Of a stretch of DNA of 64,000 bases, positions 32,901-44,693 are shown piece after piece. Source of the DNA: Buddleja alternifolia (taxonomy: Eukaryota > Streptophyta > Magnoliopsida > Lamiales > Scrophulariaceae). The position numbers and the translations under genes are program-made. The stretch is taken from NCBI GenBank assembly GCA_019426215.1, contig CM033394.1, positions 42,344,423-42,408,422 on the forward strand, in the 5' to 3' direction. How positions within the stretch are numbered: position 1 is the stretch's first letter; each line of letters starts with the position of its first letter. The notes beneath the pieces were generated by a model. That model made no database searches. It was given only the letters and a program-made list of their open reading frames with translations, and was not told the origin of the DNA.

Positions 32901-33503
32901 AGTGTTGATTTTACCTTTGAAATTACATTCTTCAAGGCCCAAATACAAAGTGGGGACCTGAAACAAGAAATTTATAACTCATTCATATAGATATGGCAAG
33001 GTTTCAAACTCATTTTTATAGATATAGAAATATACATTCATTTCGGATAAATAAGACAAATTTCAACTCAATCAGTTTGAATGACATCGATATCATCAAC
33101 TTAGACACCAACTATTGATGCCAAATCCCACACAAACTTATATTGTTTCATATAAACTATAATTGTCATATTTCATGTGAATTCACATTAAAACAGGTAT
33201 CGCAATAAATCTATACTAAATCTCATGCACCCGTTACACTTAAAATCTGTATTATGCACAAATCTGTCAAGTGTAATACAAATAATGGGAAAATTAGTAT
33301 ATCTCTATTCTTTCAACAACACCAAGTGTAAAGAATATACGTGCCTATAAAATGCAAAAAACTCGGAGTATTGTTGACTGTTGAACCACAAAGCTAAAAA
33401 TATTAACAAATGGGAACACATTTTAACTTACAGGAGGTATCGATGAAGTAGAAGGCTCGTTTTCGATGCCTGCTAAATACTCAAGACGACGGGGACTAGT
33501 CAT
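29917..33503 (-). pseudogene. DUF1985 - coiled coil - Ulp1 N-lobe - MULE SWIM chimeric gene, five exons
   Basis: Exons (reverse strand): 33503-33432, 32957-32190, 32083-31919, 31814-31002 and 30927-29917. All borders are GT..AG and all are phase 0, which strongly supports the model (943 codons before the stop). Exon 1 starts MTSPRRLEYLAG. Exon 2 is DUF1985-like (MPLWILLSRKV, VWFVLNGIPIRYSLIEHALMCGL, RIDFLLIQIVENLEYAKTYPWGRRSYGFL). Exon 4 has a heptad coiled coil (KVDNRLSKVENSLSNVENRL). Exon 5 has the start of a SENP/Ulp1 SUMO protease (LRTLKPNQWLDDQVVNFYL, EPERYLDCYYFSTFF), cut before the catalytic His-Asp-Cys, then a MULE transposase C-terminus with SWIM finger (CNCKVFNIDRIPCAHA) and a basic tail. 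In-frame TAG codons at 31548-31550 and 30718-30720 break it. Chimeric and probably dead. Confidence 0.82.
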
Positions 33504-34692
33504 TGCCTGCAAATCCAAGATCAAAGCCATTAATGAAAAAAATAGTTATTGAACCGTAAAATTGAAATATGCATTAAACCGGAAGAGTACTAACATCATT
33601 CGCGTCAATATCATTCTAACAGAGCCTTCTATTCTATCTAGTTCAAATCTAAAATGAGGCCTTTTCCTTTTAATTGAATGCGGCATTCCTTTTCATTGAC
33701 GGGATACCAAGTTCATGGTTTAATCTTGCCATCGTTCAAGCCCGAGTTTAACATTTTCCTGCACGTGTTTTCCTATGTTGTATCCAACATTCAATAATCC
33801 AAAGTATATTCAATAAATACAGCTCCTCCATCTCTATAGCATTTCAAATGATAAAGTGAATGTTCTAATAAACTAGTTCCATGTACGCGTGTTAACGGTT
33901 AATCGAATAAGTTACATTTACACAATAACTCATTCAAATTTCAACAAGAATCATCACTCCTCACCTAATACAAATGCCAACAAATCCAACCAAACCTCCA
34001 CCACACAAATTATCTACCATTCAAAAGTCATATTTAACTCCAATTTAACCCATCAAACCTCCACCACACAAATGATCAACAAATATCACAATTCTTTCAA
34101 ATCAATTCAAATTTACTCACAAAAATCCCCAAACCCAAAAACCCTAAATTTCAATCAATTCTCCCCTTTCTATGAAATGAAGAGTGAAGAATGATTTAAA
34201 GATGAAGAGTTTAGCAAATATGCTTCAAAGAGATCAAAATACCTTGGTTTGGAATATCTATCTTCTTGCTCCGGTGGTCTCTCTTACTCGTAAAGGTCGT
34301 CTCTCTCTTGCTCCGGTGGTCTCTCTTGGCGTCGTTACAGTGCCGGCGTCGCTACAGTGTGCTACTCTTCCACCGGTGGTCGCCTCTTGCTGGGTATGCG
34401 GTATCACGATATGGAGGGGTGTATTGAGGAGGGGAGGAGAAGATGAAGTGTGAGTGTGGGGCGGGTGTTTGGGGGTAGAAGTGGATCTTAGGGATATTTA
34501 TGTAATTACCTAAAATAAACAAATAAAAAAAAATAACAGGAGAAATCGCATTTCAGAAATGCGATTCTATAAGTAGAAAAAGCTGGGGGTTCTTTTTGTA
34601 ATTTCTCTCTCTCCATTTACAAAAAAAAAAAATAGAAGGGGTCTATTTCCTTCTTTGCATGTGCAATTGGGGCCCATTTTCCCCAACATCCC
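33504..34692. other. Promoter side and right terminal region of the MULE
   Basis: Upstream of the DUF1985 gene. Contains a ~64-bp direct duplication (AACCTCCACCACACAAAT near 33988 and 34055), a CT-rich patch with three CTCCGGTGGTCTCTCTT-like units (34267-34330), and a small inverted repeat AATCGCATTT-CAG-AAATGCGATT near 34546-34568 close to the terminus. No coding. Confidence 0.55.
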
Positions 34693-36736
34693 CTAACAGA
34701 GTGCAAAGAAGAGATTTTGGCTCACATTCTTCAGAATATTTCAGCGGAACTCCGAAAGATGAAGGAGACTAGAATAATTTCTATAGCAGAAGATGAAGAA
34801 GAGACATATCTACATTCTTAAGAGCCTCATATGCACAGTGAACAATATGAAATTAGAGAAAGTTTTAAGAAATTTGAAGAGCTGAAGTTGCTAGATAACC
34901 AATAAGATTTAAAGAAAGCCCTTATCATCACTTTCCTTTTTATTTGGCTTGTAATTAAGGAAGGAAAAGAAAGGAAAAATAGCCAAGAGAAAAAGGGAAA
35001 AAAGATCATCAAGAAACCCCTTGGTCTGACCAGTTCGCCGGGTTACCTGTTTTCGCGGTTCAATACCAGTTCTCCACGGTCCACCACAAGTTTGCTGCGG
35101 CCCGTTTCATACAAACCCCCGGACCTGCCTCATGTACGGTTCCGGTTAAACCGGCTCGACTAACCGATCCGGTCTGGGTTTAAAAACCATATTGGATGTA
35201 TTATATATGCATAGAAATCAATTGTATTAAAAAAAAATTGAGTTTCAAAATGTGAATATAAATAATAATTATTTAAAAATTTTGTTAAATAATTTATAAG
35301 GTATTTTTCATTATTAAGATATTTAATTTCCTTAAAAAATATCATCCAGAGTACTTCAATTGTTACATGCGTGAGTGACTTTGGAGAAAGATCTACGAAG
35401 ATATGGTCTTGATTTTAATTGAATGTTCACTTTATTCGTTCTTTTTTTTTTATTTTTCGGAGGAAAGAGTGGTTGTTTTTATTTCATTCAGTAAAAAGTT
35501 TATAATGTCAAGAACAATACGACTTACACGGTCTCTAACAATATAGTAATAACAATTGAAGTACCTAATATCAAGATTCTTCAAGATGACAAATTTAAGA
35601 AATAACAAACAAACACAAAACAACTCTTGTGCAAAAGACCACAGTCTTATTCAAGAGAGACAAAAGAGAAAAAACAAATTTTCATTCGAAAGAGAAAATA
35701 AAACTCTAAATAAAATATCCAAAACATTATATAAAAACTAATATATCGTCCATCTTAAACTCGTCAGATCCATCTCTATCTCTTTAGATCCATTTTTGGC
35801 TCATCAGATTTAAAGTTGGGATACACAGCTTGAAGGAGAGTAATCCAACCCGGCCCGCCAACAATGATGGTGACATCAGCAGTGATGGAGGCGACCGATT
35901 CAACAAATCCCATCGTCGATGAAAAAGAAGAAAAGAAAAAAGTTTGGGTTTAGGGGGGGGGCGCCGCAGGAGCTCTGTTTTGAGAAGAGTAAAAATATCA
36001 CTTTATTCGATTTTCTTCTGCACATTATTAAAGTTATTTTTTTTTCTTTTTGATAACCATAATTTCATTTAGCAAATAACTCCATAACACTATCAGGTAC
36101 ATCAACATCAGCAGCAAAGGATGAATTGTCACAAAAACAAGCTAAGGGGATAAGAGATGGTGAAACAAAGCCAAAAGAAATATTAATAGAGGCTCATTTT
36201 GCCAAGTTATGAGCAACTTTGTTGGCCAGGTGGGGGATCTTCTTAAGTTTCCAATTCGGGTGGCAAATCAGAATTGCTTTGGCCTTGATAATATCTTGAA
36301 GAGCAGACCATGAAGGAGTGAGATTGATGCTACTGATCATCTCGACAGCTTCAAAGCAATCGCTTTCAAAAATCAAGTTCTCTTTGAAAGGAAAATCAAG
36401 GTTGTCAAATAGGTCCAAAGTAGTAACCGACCAACGTAACCGCTTTTCTCATCCTCCTCCTTTCGGCCACTTCAAGCTTTGGAACACTCTTTGGTCTTCC
36501 TTAACAAAGTATACAAAGTAATTGCTTGGGTTCCCTGGAGATAGGAATATTGATTTTGCTGATAGCTCGGACAGTTTGGGAGTCAAAATATTCAGAGAGG
36601 AGCGTAGGATTCCATGAATGGGTAATTGGGTGTAGGAGTTGGTGAACGTAGCGAAGAGAGGTAGCGGAAGTTGTGTTAGTAAGGCGAGGTTGTGGAGAAA
36701 AAGAATAAAAAGATGGAACCCATGGGGCGTCCCAAA
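34693..36736. repeat. Host repeat copy 1, main part
   Basis: Direct duplicate of 36928-38642. Landmarks shared by both: GCAAAGAAGAGATTTTGGCTC, a GC-rich patch GGTTCGCCGGGTTACCTG near 35033 (37259 in copy 2), TCTTGTGCAAAAGACCACAG near 35624, GCCCGCCAACAATGATGG near 35853, a LINE RNase H fragment (36000-36420), and the end GGAACCCATGGGGCGTCCC near 36716. Small frames at the left (…HIFQNISAELRKMKE…) are present in both but match nothing I know. Confidence 0.9.
36000..36418 (-). pseudogene. LINE RNase H-like (RVT_3) fragment, copy 1
   Basis: Frame 36418-36194 reads NLIFESDCFEAVEMISS and a HPNWKLKKIPHLANKVAHNLAK end, the plant RVT_3-type RNase H found at the 3' end of non-LTR retrotransposons. 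Past an in-frame TGA it continues with VDVPDSVMELFAK near 36070. Only the C-terminal part remains. Confidence 0.65.
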
Positions 36737-38642
36737 GTACTTGCTTGCGTTAATTTAATATTCCCCAATATGGGCAGAAAAGCAAAATTAAAAAGAATAA
36801 AGTACTTGCTTGCGTTAATTTTTATCATTAAAATAGTGTATAGCACATTGGGAACCATCATATTTTGTGGATTTATGTGCCAAGAATTCAGAATATTTCA
36901 ACGGCACGGTGGAGCATGCTAACAGAATGCAAAGAAGAGATTTTGGCTCACATTTTTCAGAATATTTCAGCGGAACTCCGAAAGATGAAGGAGACTAGAA
37001 TAATTTCTATAGCAGAAGATGAAGAAGAGACATATCTACATTCTTAAGAGCCTCATATGCACAGTGAACAATATGAAATTAGAGAAAGTTTTAAGAAATT
37101 TGAAGAGTTGAAGTTGCTAGATAACTAATAAGATTTAAAGAAAGCCCTTATCATCACTTTCCTTTTTATTTGGCGTGTAAATAAGGAAGGAAAAGAAAGG
37201 AAAAATAGCCAAGAGAAAAAGGGAGAAAAGATCATCAAGAAACCCCTTGGTCTGACCGGTTCGCCGGGTTACCTGTTTTCGCGGTTCAATACCAGTTCTC
37301 CACGGTTCACCACAAGTTTGCTGCGGCCCGTTTCATACAAACCCCCGGACCTGCCTCATGTCCTGTTCCCAGTTAAACCGGCTCGACTAACCGATCCGGT
37401 CCGGGTTTAAAAACCATATTGGATGTATATATATGCATAGAAATCAATTGTTTTCAGAAAAAATTGAGTTTCAGAATGTGAATATAAATAATAATTATTT
37501 AAAAATATTGTTAAATAATTTATAAGGTATTTTTCATTATTAAGATATTTAATTTCCTTAAAAAATATCATCCAGAGTACTTCAATTGTTACATGCGTGA
37601 GTGACTTTCGAGAAAGATCTACGAAGATATGGTCTTGATTTTAATTGAATGTTCACTTTATTCGTTCTTTTTTTTGGAGGGGAGAGTGGTTGTTTTTATT
37701 TTATTCAGTAAAGAATTTATAATGTCAAGAACAATACGACTTACACGGTCTCTAACAATATAGTAATAACAATTGAAACATCTAATATCAAGATTCTTCA
37801 AGACAAATCTAAAAAATAACAAACAAACACAAGACAACTCTTGTGCAAAAGACCACAGTCTTATTCAAGAGAGACGAAAGAGAAAAAACAAACTTTCATT
37901 CGAGAGAGAAAATAAAATATCCAAAACATTATATAAAAACTAATATATCGTGCATCTGAAACTCGTCAGATCCATCTCTATTTCTTTAGATCCATTTTCG
38001 GTTCATCAGATTTAAAATTAGGATACACAGCTTGAAGGAGAGTAATCCAACTCGGCCCGCCAACAATGATGGTGACATCAACAGTGATGGAGTCAACTGA
38101 TTCAACAAATCCCATCGTCATGAAGAAGATGAAAAGAAAAAAGTTTGGGTTTTGTGGGGAGGCAGGAGCTCTGTTTTGATAAGAGTAAAAATATCACTTT
38201 ATTTGATTTTCTTCTGCACATTATTAAAGTTTTTTTTTCTCTTTTGGATAACCATAATTTCATTTAGCAAATAACTCCATAACACTATCAGGTACATCAA
38301 CATCAGCAGCAAAGGATGAATTGTCACAAAAACAAGCTAAGGGGATAAGGGATGGTGAAACAAAGCCAAAAGAAATATTAATAGAGGCTCATTTTGCCAA
38401 GTTATGAGCAACTTTGTTGCCCAGGTGGGGGATCTTCTTAAGTTTCCAATTCGGGTGGCAGATCAGAATTGCTTTGGCCTTGATAATTTCTTGAAGAGCA
38501 GAGCATGAAGGAGTGAGATTGATGCTACTGATCATCTCGACAGCTTCCAATTCAAAAATCAAATTCTCTTTGAAAGGAAAATCAAGGTTGTCAAATAGGC
38601 GAGGTTGTGGAGAAAAAGATGGAACCCATGGGGCGTCCCAAA
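36737..38642. repeat. Host repeat copy 2
   Basis: Direct tandem duplicate of copy 1, lacking the MULE and lacking ~270 bp equivalent to 36411-36682. The junction GTCAAATAGGCGAGGTTGTGG at 38590-38610 is therefore a deletion scar. It carries the empty MULE site CTAACAGAA at 36919-36927 and a second LINE RNase H fragment. Confidence 0.9.
38190..38595 (-). pseudogene. LINE RNase H-like fragment, copy 2
   Basis: Second copy of the fragment at 36000-36418, with additional small indels (AGCTTCCAATTCAAAAATC where copy 1 has AGCTTCAAAGCAATCGC), truncated by the deletion at ~38597. Confidence 0.6.
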
Positions 38643-40742
38643 GGTCGTGAAATAGTGAAACATGTGCCTTTGGATATGGGTTTTTTTACAAGCGAAAAGA
38701 TCTCTTTCCAAATCTAAGAGGATGAAGCGGGATAGATGAGATGATCAAAGAAGTTTGTTTCTCTTAAGTATTTTTGTTTCAAAATGAAAACCCACCGTTT
38801 TTGAGAATCGGAAGCAAGAAGTTTTTCATTAATAGACATTATTGCTTCTACATGTATAATCACATGTACGTGCACCGTTGCTTTTCCTCGACTCAATCAA
38901 GTTTTCATTGGCATTGGGAAAATTGCACTTTCCCATAAATATGTCATTATACATATTTGATTTGATTTGTTTTATATTACATTTCTTAACTTTTTAAAGA
39001 TCTCACGTTTGTTTCATTAAAAGACTAATGTAGACACGCACTGCATTGTGTGTAAAAAAGTAGAACATATTTACTTAAAAATGTAAAATATTGTTGTAGA
39101 AAATTGAAGAATATATTAATTTTTGCGCATTTTATTGTGTGGATATATTTTGAACTTCATTTAGAACACGTGTAATTAATTATCAATAAGATATTCTGAG
39201 TTCTACATTTTTTACTTACACTATTTTTAAGAAGTTCTTGGAGTGACTCGACGCACTTTGAAATCATGTGTCCTATTTGTTCTATTATATTTATCAATCT
39301 CTAAAAAAATCCTCAACAACAACTTATGACAATACAAATATAATGACAACTGATCTATTTGTTGCCACTAAATATGTGACACTAACTCTTAGTGATAACA
39401 ACTTATTTGTTATTAATTATAAGGAATTATAACTTGTATGCAATTTTGTCTTTATTAAATTTGTGAAAACCACTTTTGTTATGAAACAAATTTCTTGTCA
39501 CTCAATATATGTAATAAGTGATTATACTTTAATAATTTTGTTAGAGCAAACACGAAAGAAAAAACATAAAAATATTATATGACACAATAATTTACATGGT
39601 TCGACAATGACCACATTCACAGGAGATGAGATAAGAATTTCACTTTTAGCCAAAGAGGTACATAATAAAAAAAATTAAAAGTACTAACTAAACTTAGCCC
39701 CGAATTTCCTCATATATATATATATATATGGCGTTTCGTACCACTCACTGCTGGCAATCCTTTGCCTTGAGCTTCACGTACCCTTTGCAGAACAAGCTTA
39801 TCAACCTTAGGTTTTTTTGCTTAATTTGAATCTAAAATTGTAAAAACATATCACAATAATCACTTGAAGTTTGAAACTAATATTTTATTTCTTCTGCAGT
39901 GAGTGTATCTATAAAAAACAACTTGTCTTGTTTTGAAACTTCGCCATCTTGTGCATGTTGTACACTATCAATTATTCATGATATCCACCCTTTTTTTTGT
40001 TGAATGAGTTGTCTTGTTGTAATTTCCTCCACATTCTTTTATCTGGCTATCAATCAAGATATTGGCTGCTCGTCTATTACCGGCCACATATTTGGCCGGT
40101 GAAACAAAAAATAATTAATAACAATCTAGAAGATTATTGAAGATCGAGATAAGGACTTTGAACAAATAATAGATTTTGTTGATTGACAATGACAACCATT
40201 AAATGTTTGAACGAAATAATGTTAATCTCCCCCATAAAATAGCAATTTTATTTAATGTAGTATATTGAGCCTATCTCGGACGGTCCGACCACTTTCACTT
40301 TTTGTTCAATATTTTAAAATGTGGAACATCGATCCATTTGACTTTTTGTGATTATGACACTAATAGTTAAGCTTATTTTAGTCTTCTACCCACTCTTGAT
40401 CATATGGTTAAATAATTGATCAACAAGTTGGTTTGCTAAGCACAAACCGACTTTCGTATGATCATATAACTCAGTAGTGCTTAGTAGGGGTGTAAATTAA
40501 ATTTCATAGACCTTTGTTCACTTGAAACAATATCAAAGTTTTCCAAATTGAATCAACCTTAATGGGTCCTTAAATTCTAAGTTAGTGAGCAACTAAAACA
40601 ATTACTTATTCATGTTCTTAAAAATTTTCGAAACTCTGAATCTGAATTGAGAACTTTTATCATATCATAGGATTAACAAAGTTCAATCTTAAATGCATTA
40701 TTGTTAATACATATACACACACAGACAGAATGTTTGTGTGTA

Positions 40743-40773
<31 letters not shown>

Positions 40774-42016
40774 TGTTGAGAAAATCGATAATCCATTTCA
40801 ATCCTAATAAAATTTATAATGTAGATACTATTGCTAATGAAGTTATTGGACGAACCTACAACTGAAGATTAGACGTGGGAATGCCTAATATTCAGTTGTC
40901 TTCATACTATAACTTGGACAGACTAAATCTAAAGTTTAGGAGTGACATGGGCACGCTTGATAGCCAGGTCCGCCTTTAGCTAGATTTGACATGGGAGACT
41001 CAAATATGGTATTTGTTGGATATTGGAGATTACCATATATCTCCAATATATTATAGAATATCTTTAGGATATGTATATATGTTGGTTTAAAGTTGTTTTG
41101 GGTAAACTAGAATTCTATCTTTGGTAGGAATATATTCCTTGTATTCTTAGGTTGGTATATATATTGGCTTATCCCTTTTTCTTACTACCAGAAATCTTTT
41201 CTAAAAGGTTATCTTTACACAAATGAAAAATATATTTCAAACCAATACAAAATTTAGAACTATCGTTTCTATATATATAGTTTATTCATTGAATTATAGA
41301 CATTGTTGAACTGATCAACCATATATATGAAATCAATTTGAGAAGTATGAAGTATGAACCTATAAGAAGCCTCAACAAACATCTTTTTTTTTTCTCTGAC
41401 GTCAAGTTTATTTAATTCACACACAAGTGTATATATACTTAAGCAAACTAAATACTTTATTTGCATAATTTGACAAATTATGCTAACATGATACAGAGGG
41501 TGAAAATAGTTAAGAGAATTTCGTCTAATATTCTCCTTGTTTTAGGTTGTTTATATTTGATCTATATTGTAGGTAGACTCGTCTGTCTCTTGTGTGCTTA
41601 TATAAAGACTTGCTTATATAAAGACTTCTAGTTTTATTATTTTAAAACACAACCCTAATACAAGTTTTATATGTATAAAAATATACAAGATTTATCTCTT
41701 GCATGATGATCGTTACTTCATCTCTTCTTATCGTTCTTCTATTTCCAATATGATATTTCATCTTGTATTTTAATTTATATACACATTATATTTATAATTT
41801 TATGCCACTTGTATATCTAAGTAAGGACTAAAATCTTTCTAGATAACGCATATATAAAAAGTAAAATACAAAGTGAAGCATCATGTGGTACGTACGTAGG
41901 ATCCAATATAAATTCTATCAATCTTATGTTTATCATAAACATTATTGGATGTTTCACACACCATATATTTTTGGATAAGAACTCCTGGCATTCAGGAGAC
42001 AAGTAGCTTTTTACCG
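38643..42016. other. AT-rich intergenic DNA
   Basis: No coding. Recognisable debris: a TGACAAC/GTGACAC-rich stretch at 39340-39530 resembling the CACTA-like element at 42017; a retrotransposon-like TTTACATGGTTCGACAATGA block near 39592; an LTR-start-like TGTTGGATATTGGAGATT near 41017; and a (TA)n run at 40740-40773. None is complete enough to name. Confidence 0.45.
40740..40773. repeat. (TA)n microsatellite
   Basis: TA dinucleotide run broken once by C. Confidence 0.85.
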
Positions 42017-42476
42017 CAGCAACAACAAAAATCGCTAATTCTTACTGGAGAAAAATAATACATTAATAATAAAATATTAAGGGATAATGTAAAAATTGTC
42101 ATTAATTACAAATTTAAAGTGACAAAATGTTTTATTTTGTCCCAAGAATATATTTTACATATTTAATAGTGACAAGATTTGTATAAAAGTTTCACTCTTG
42201 ATACTTAATGACAAAGAATTTGTTTGTCACTATTGACAATTAGTGACACACCATTAGTGATAACTTAGTGACAACAATTATAGCTGTCACTTTATTTGTG
42301 TTGTCACTATACATGTATTACTAATTGTCAATAGTGACAACTTTACAAAAGTTTTTGACACTAAAAATTCTTTTAGTGATAAAACAAAAATTATTGTCAC
42401 TTATTATATATATCTACTGATAACTTTAACATTGTCACTTCCAATTTTATCACTAAACATTACTTTTTATTGTAGT
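42017..42476. mobile_element. CACTA-like non-autonomous element (candidate)
   Basis: The right end TTTTTATTGTAGTC and the left CAGCAACAACAAAAATCGC resemble degenerate CACTA ends (CACTACAA.../...TTGTAGTG). Between them the motif GTGACAA/TTGTCAC occurs more than ten times in both orientations, as subterminal repeats do in this superfamily. Ends are degenerate and no 3-bp duplication is clear. Confidence 0.4.
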
Positions 42477-42585
42477 CTATCTCAATTAAGTATGACAATT
42501 ATTTACATGTCAAGTATTATAAACCTAGTATGTAATTAGCTCGAAGTCAATCAAATATACCTGGTCCGTTTTCCATTTTGTTAGA

Positions 42586-42754
42586 AATAGTGATGTCTTA
42601 TCATTGTATCATAATAGTGTCACATTATTGTGGGATCGACAAGTGTCTATTTATTTAAATTATTATTAACAATTTATTTTTAAATAGACACGTGTCCATT
42701 CACAATGATGTGACACTATTGTCGTTGTGGGATAGAAGATCGTGTTTGATGATC
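42586..42754. mobile_element. Foldback MITE, ~170 bp
   Basis: Inverted arms AATAGTGTCACATTATTGTG and CACAATGATGTGACACTATT, plus AAGTGTCTATTTATTTAAA / TTTTTAAATAGACACGTG, around a short AT loop. Related to the element at 57925-58059 (shared GTGGGATAGAAGATC end). Confidence 0.65.
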
Positions 42755-42945
42755 CTCTTAATGTACATATACAATACAGTACAATGACCACAAATAAAAA
42801 TTACACTTTTCGTCCATGCATGTCTTGGACCATATTTAATAATTTATCTTCTAATTAATAACCTCCGACCACATTACTTATATGCAAAAGTCATTAATAT
42901 TTAATTTTTTATCATCCAGACCTTTCTCCGTCTCCACCATTGCTT

Positions 42946-42953
42946 ATATATAT
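42946..42953 (+). promoter_or_regulatory. Putative TATA box of the 43094 gene
   Basis: TATATATA about 140 bp upstream of the ATG, followed by a pyrimidine-rich leader (CACCTTCTCCAACCCCCC). Confidence 0.4.
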
Positions 42954-43093
42954 ACTACCACACATGTTCACCTTCTCCAACCCCCCACTCCCATTACTCA
43001 ATAAAACATTCTCGTATTATATTTATGCACAAACACACTCACACATTCAGCCACATAATATAGCTAGCTAGCTGTATAATCCCAGAGATTAAC

Positions 43094-43969
43094 ATGATTA
43101 GCAATTTCGGGGCAGGAATGGAATGCCTACAAAACCCATCTCTAATTTCTAGTTTCTGGAAATGGGGTGCTGTGATTTTTGCAGTTTTCGCAACTTTCAG
43201 CAGCATAATCAAGAGAATTAAGCTCATTTTCATTCATTTTCACTCTAATTTCAACCACCCTCCTTCAATTCAAAACAAAGAGATTCTTCATCAGTTCAGC
43301 CAAGATGACGACGACATATCCTTAGCATCTTCAGACGATGATGAAGAAGAACCAGAAGAGGAAGATATAACACCTACGACGTCGTTTGTAGGTCATGAAC
43401 AACGCGTTGATGAAGATTTCCGCGGAAAGGGTTGTAAAAACCGATGGCAAACCGGACATTTAAAGCGGCGGAAGAGCGGCGGCGCTTGGTCGGAGTTTAC
43501 TTCCGGTGAAAATATTGTAAACCTTCGGAATAGTACTAGTTTAGGGTTGAGTTTAGATTTTGATGAAGATTTAATCAATTATGAATCCCATAACGTAGTT
43601 TCGTTATGGGGTTTTGACAATGATAGAAAGAATATTCCGGCAACGGCGATGACATCTCCGGCGTTAATCTTCACGGCGGAGGGACAATGGAAGAGCGACG
43701 GCGTCGTATTGAGCTGTTACGACACGAGAATGCCACGTCATACTCTTGCCTTGCACGCTGAATGGAGATTGCCAGCGGCTGCAGTGGCCGGCGGCGATGG
43801 CAAGGTTTACTTCAGAGATGACGTCAGCGGGGTGGTAACGGTTGGTGATGTGAGGAATGTGAGGGTGCCGTTAGAAAGTGTGAGAGAATTTGACGGCGAT
43901 ACTTGGTGGGACGCTGACGCCGTTATCGTGGGGGATGAGTTTGTTAAATGGTCCGAACGACGCGTATGA
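43094..43969 (+). CDS. Uncharacterised plant protein with N-terminal membrane segment
   Basis: A single-exon, 291-residue frame, the only convincing host gene here. Residues ~18-50 (SSFWKWGAVIFAVFATFSS.. then IIKRIKLIFIHF) form a hydrophobic segment with a basic flank, likely a membrane anchor. Residues 71-91 are strongly acidic and Ser-rich, 111-130 basic (KGCKNRWQ..HLKRRKSGG). The C-terminal half is globular: VVSLWGFD, VVLSCYDTRMP, LHAEWRLPA, GGDGKVYFRDD, VTVGDVRNVRVPLESV and DTWWDADAV. It reminds me of an unnamed family of plant proteins ending in a TVGD-R-V and DTWWDAD signature; I know no function. I chose the ATG at 43094; the next Met is residue 9. Its higher GC (rich in GGCG) contrasts with the AT-rich surroundings. 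A TATA-like box is at 42946. Stop TGA at 43967-43969. Confidence 0.8.
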   Translation: MISNFGAGMECLQNPSLISSFWKWGAVIFAVFATFSSIIKRIKLIFIHFHSNFNHPPSIQNKEILHQFSQDDDDISLASSDDDEEEPEEEDITPTTSFVGHEQRVDEDFRGKGCKNRWQTGHLKRRKSGGAWSEFTSGENIVNLRNSTSLGLSLDFDEDLINYESHNVVSLWGFDNDRKNIPATAMTSPALIFTAEGQWKSDGVVLSCYDTRMPRHTLALHAEWRLPAAAVAGGDGKVYFRDDVSGVVTVGDVRNVRVPLESVREFDGDTWWDADAVIVGDEFVKWSERRV

Positions 43970-44693
43970 ATTTATTTCTGAGTCAATTTGAATTTTGAAT
44001 TGATTTGGTATTTAAGGGCAAAATAATGTACAAAGGTATACTAAGCTGGTCAATGGAAGGATGATGTTGGAAGGAAATCTACAATTATGTTCGAGTGAAA
44101 ATAGTTTATTTAAATTTTGAAGTGACAATGAGTTGAGACTAAAAAAGTTTAAAAAAATTGTCTCGTTTGAAGGCCTACACGTCATATGCTAATTGAAAAT
44201 ATTTCATCACATTTATAACACCCATACCAATAATCTATTTTACGTGAAATATGTACTACAATATACATATAAGTTTCATCTTTTGAAACATCTCGATATA
44301 TTTTTCTTATTTTTATAGGGGCATTCTGTAAATTGTTTAGTTTTCTTCATTTATTATAGAAAGAAATTGAGCCTTATCAAGATACTATACTAATTATATA
44401 ACAAGATTATATATTTATTAGTACACAACTTATTTACTTATAATCGGTTAAATTAAAATGGATATTACTCAGAGAATTTCTTTATATGAGCATTAATCAT
44501 ATTAATTATGTTTACAAATAATATGGCAAATTTAATAAAACTAATACTAAAAACAAAATAACTAATAACTATCACTATTAAGAGAAATAAATACAGAAGA
44601 ATATAGTCTTCATTTGAATTTAAAACTATTGGTATATATATAGGAATGATACCACAGTACAAATAAAATCATGACTTAAGTTTCATCTCAATT
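43970..44693. other. 3' flank of the 43094 gene
   Basis: AT-rich, no coding. The region 44665-44693 is one half of a ~75-bp tandem duplication whose second copy is at about 49930-50005. Confidence 0.5.

Larger units (their letters stand above)
27144..34692. mobile_element. 7.5-kb MULE carrying ATHILA-ORF1-like and DUF1985/Ulp1/SWIM genes
   Basis: Bounded by the perfect 9-bp duplication CTAACAGAG (27135-27143 and 34693-34701), the Mutator hallmark; the uninterrupted paralogous site is at 36919-36927. Ends are weakly inverted: GGTTTTTTTTAAGC.. on the left and GGGATGTTGGGG.. read from the right, sharing GCC(n)3-4AATTGCACA about 20-30 bases in. Inside are a + gene (28083-29126) and a - gene (33503-29917) that converge. 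DUF1985 with a Ulp1-like protease is typical of Kaonashi-type or Ulp1 MULEs. Only the C-terminal part of a transposase is left, so the element would need help in trans. Confidence 0.88.
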
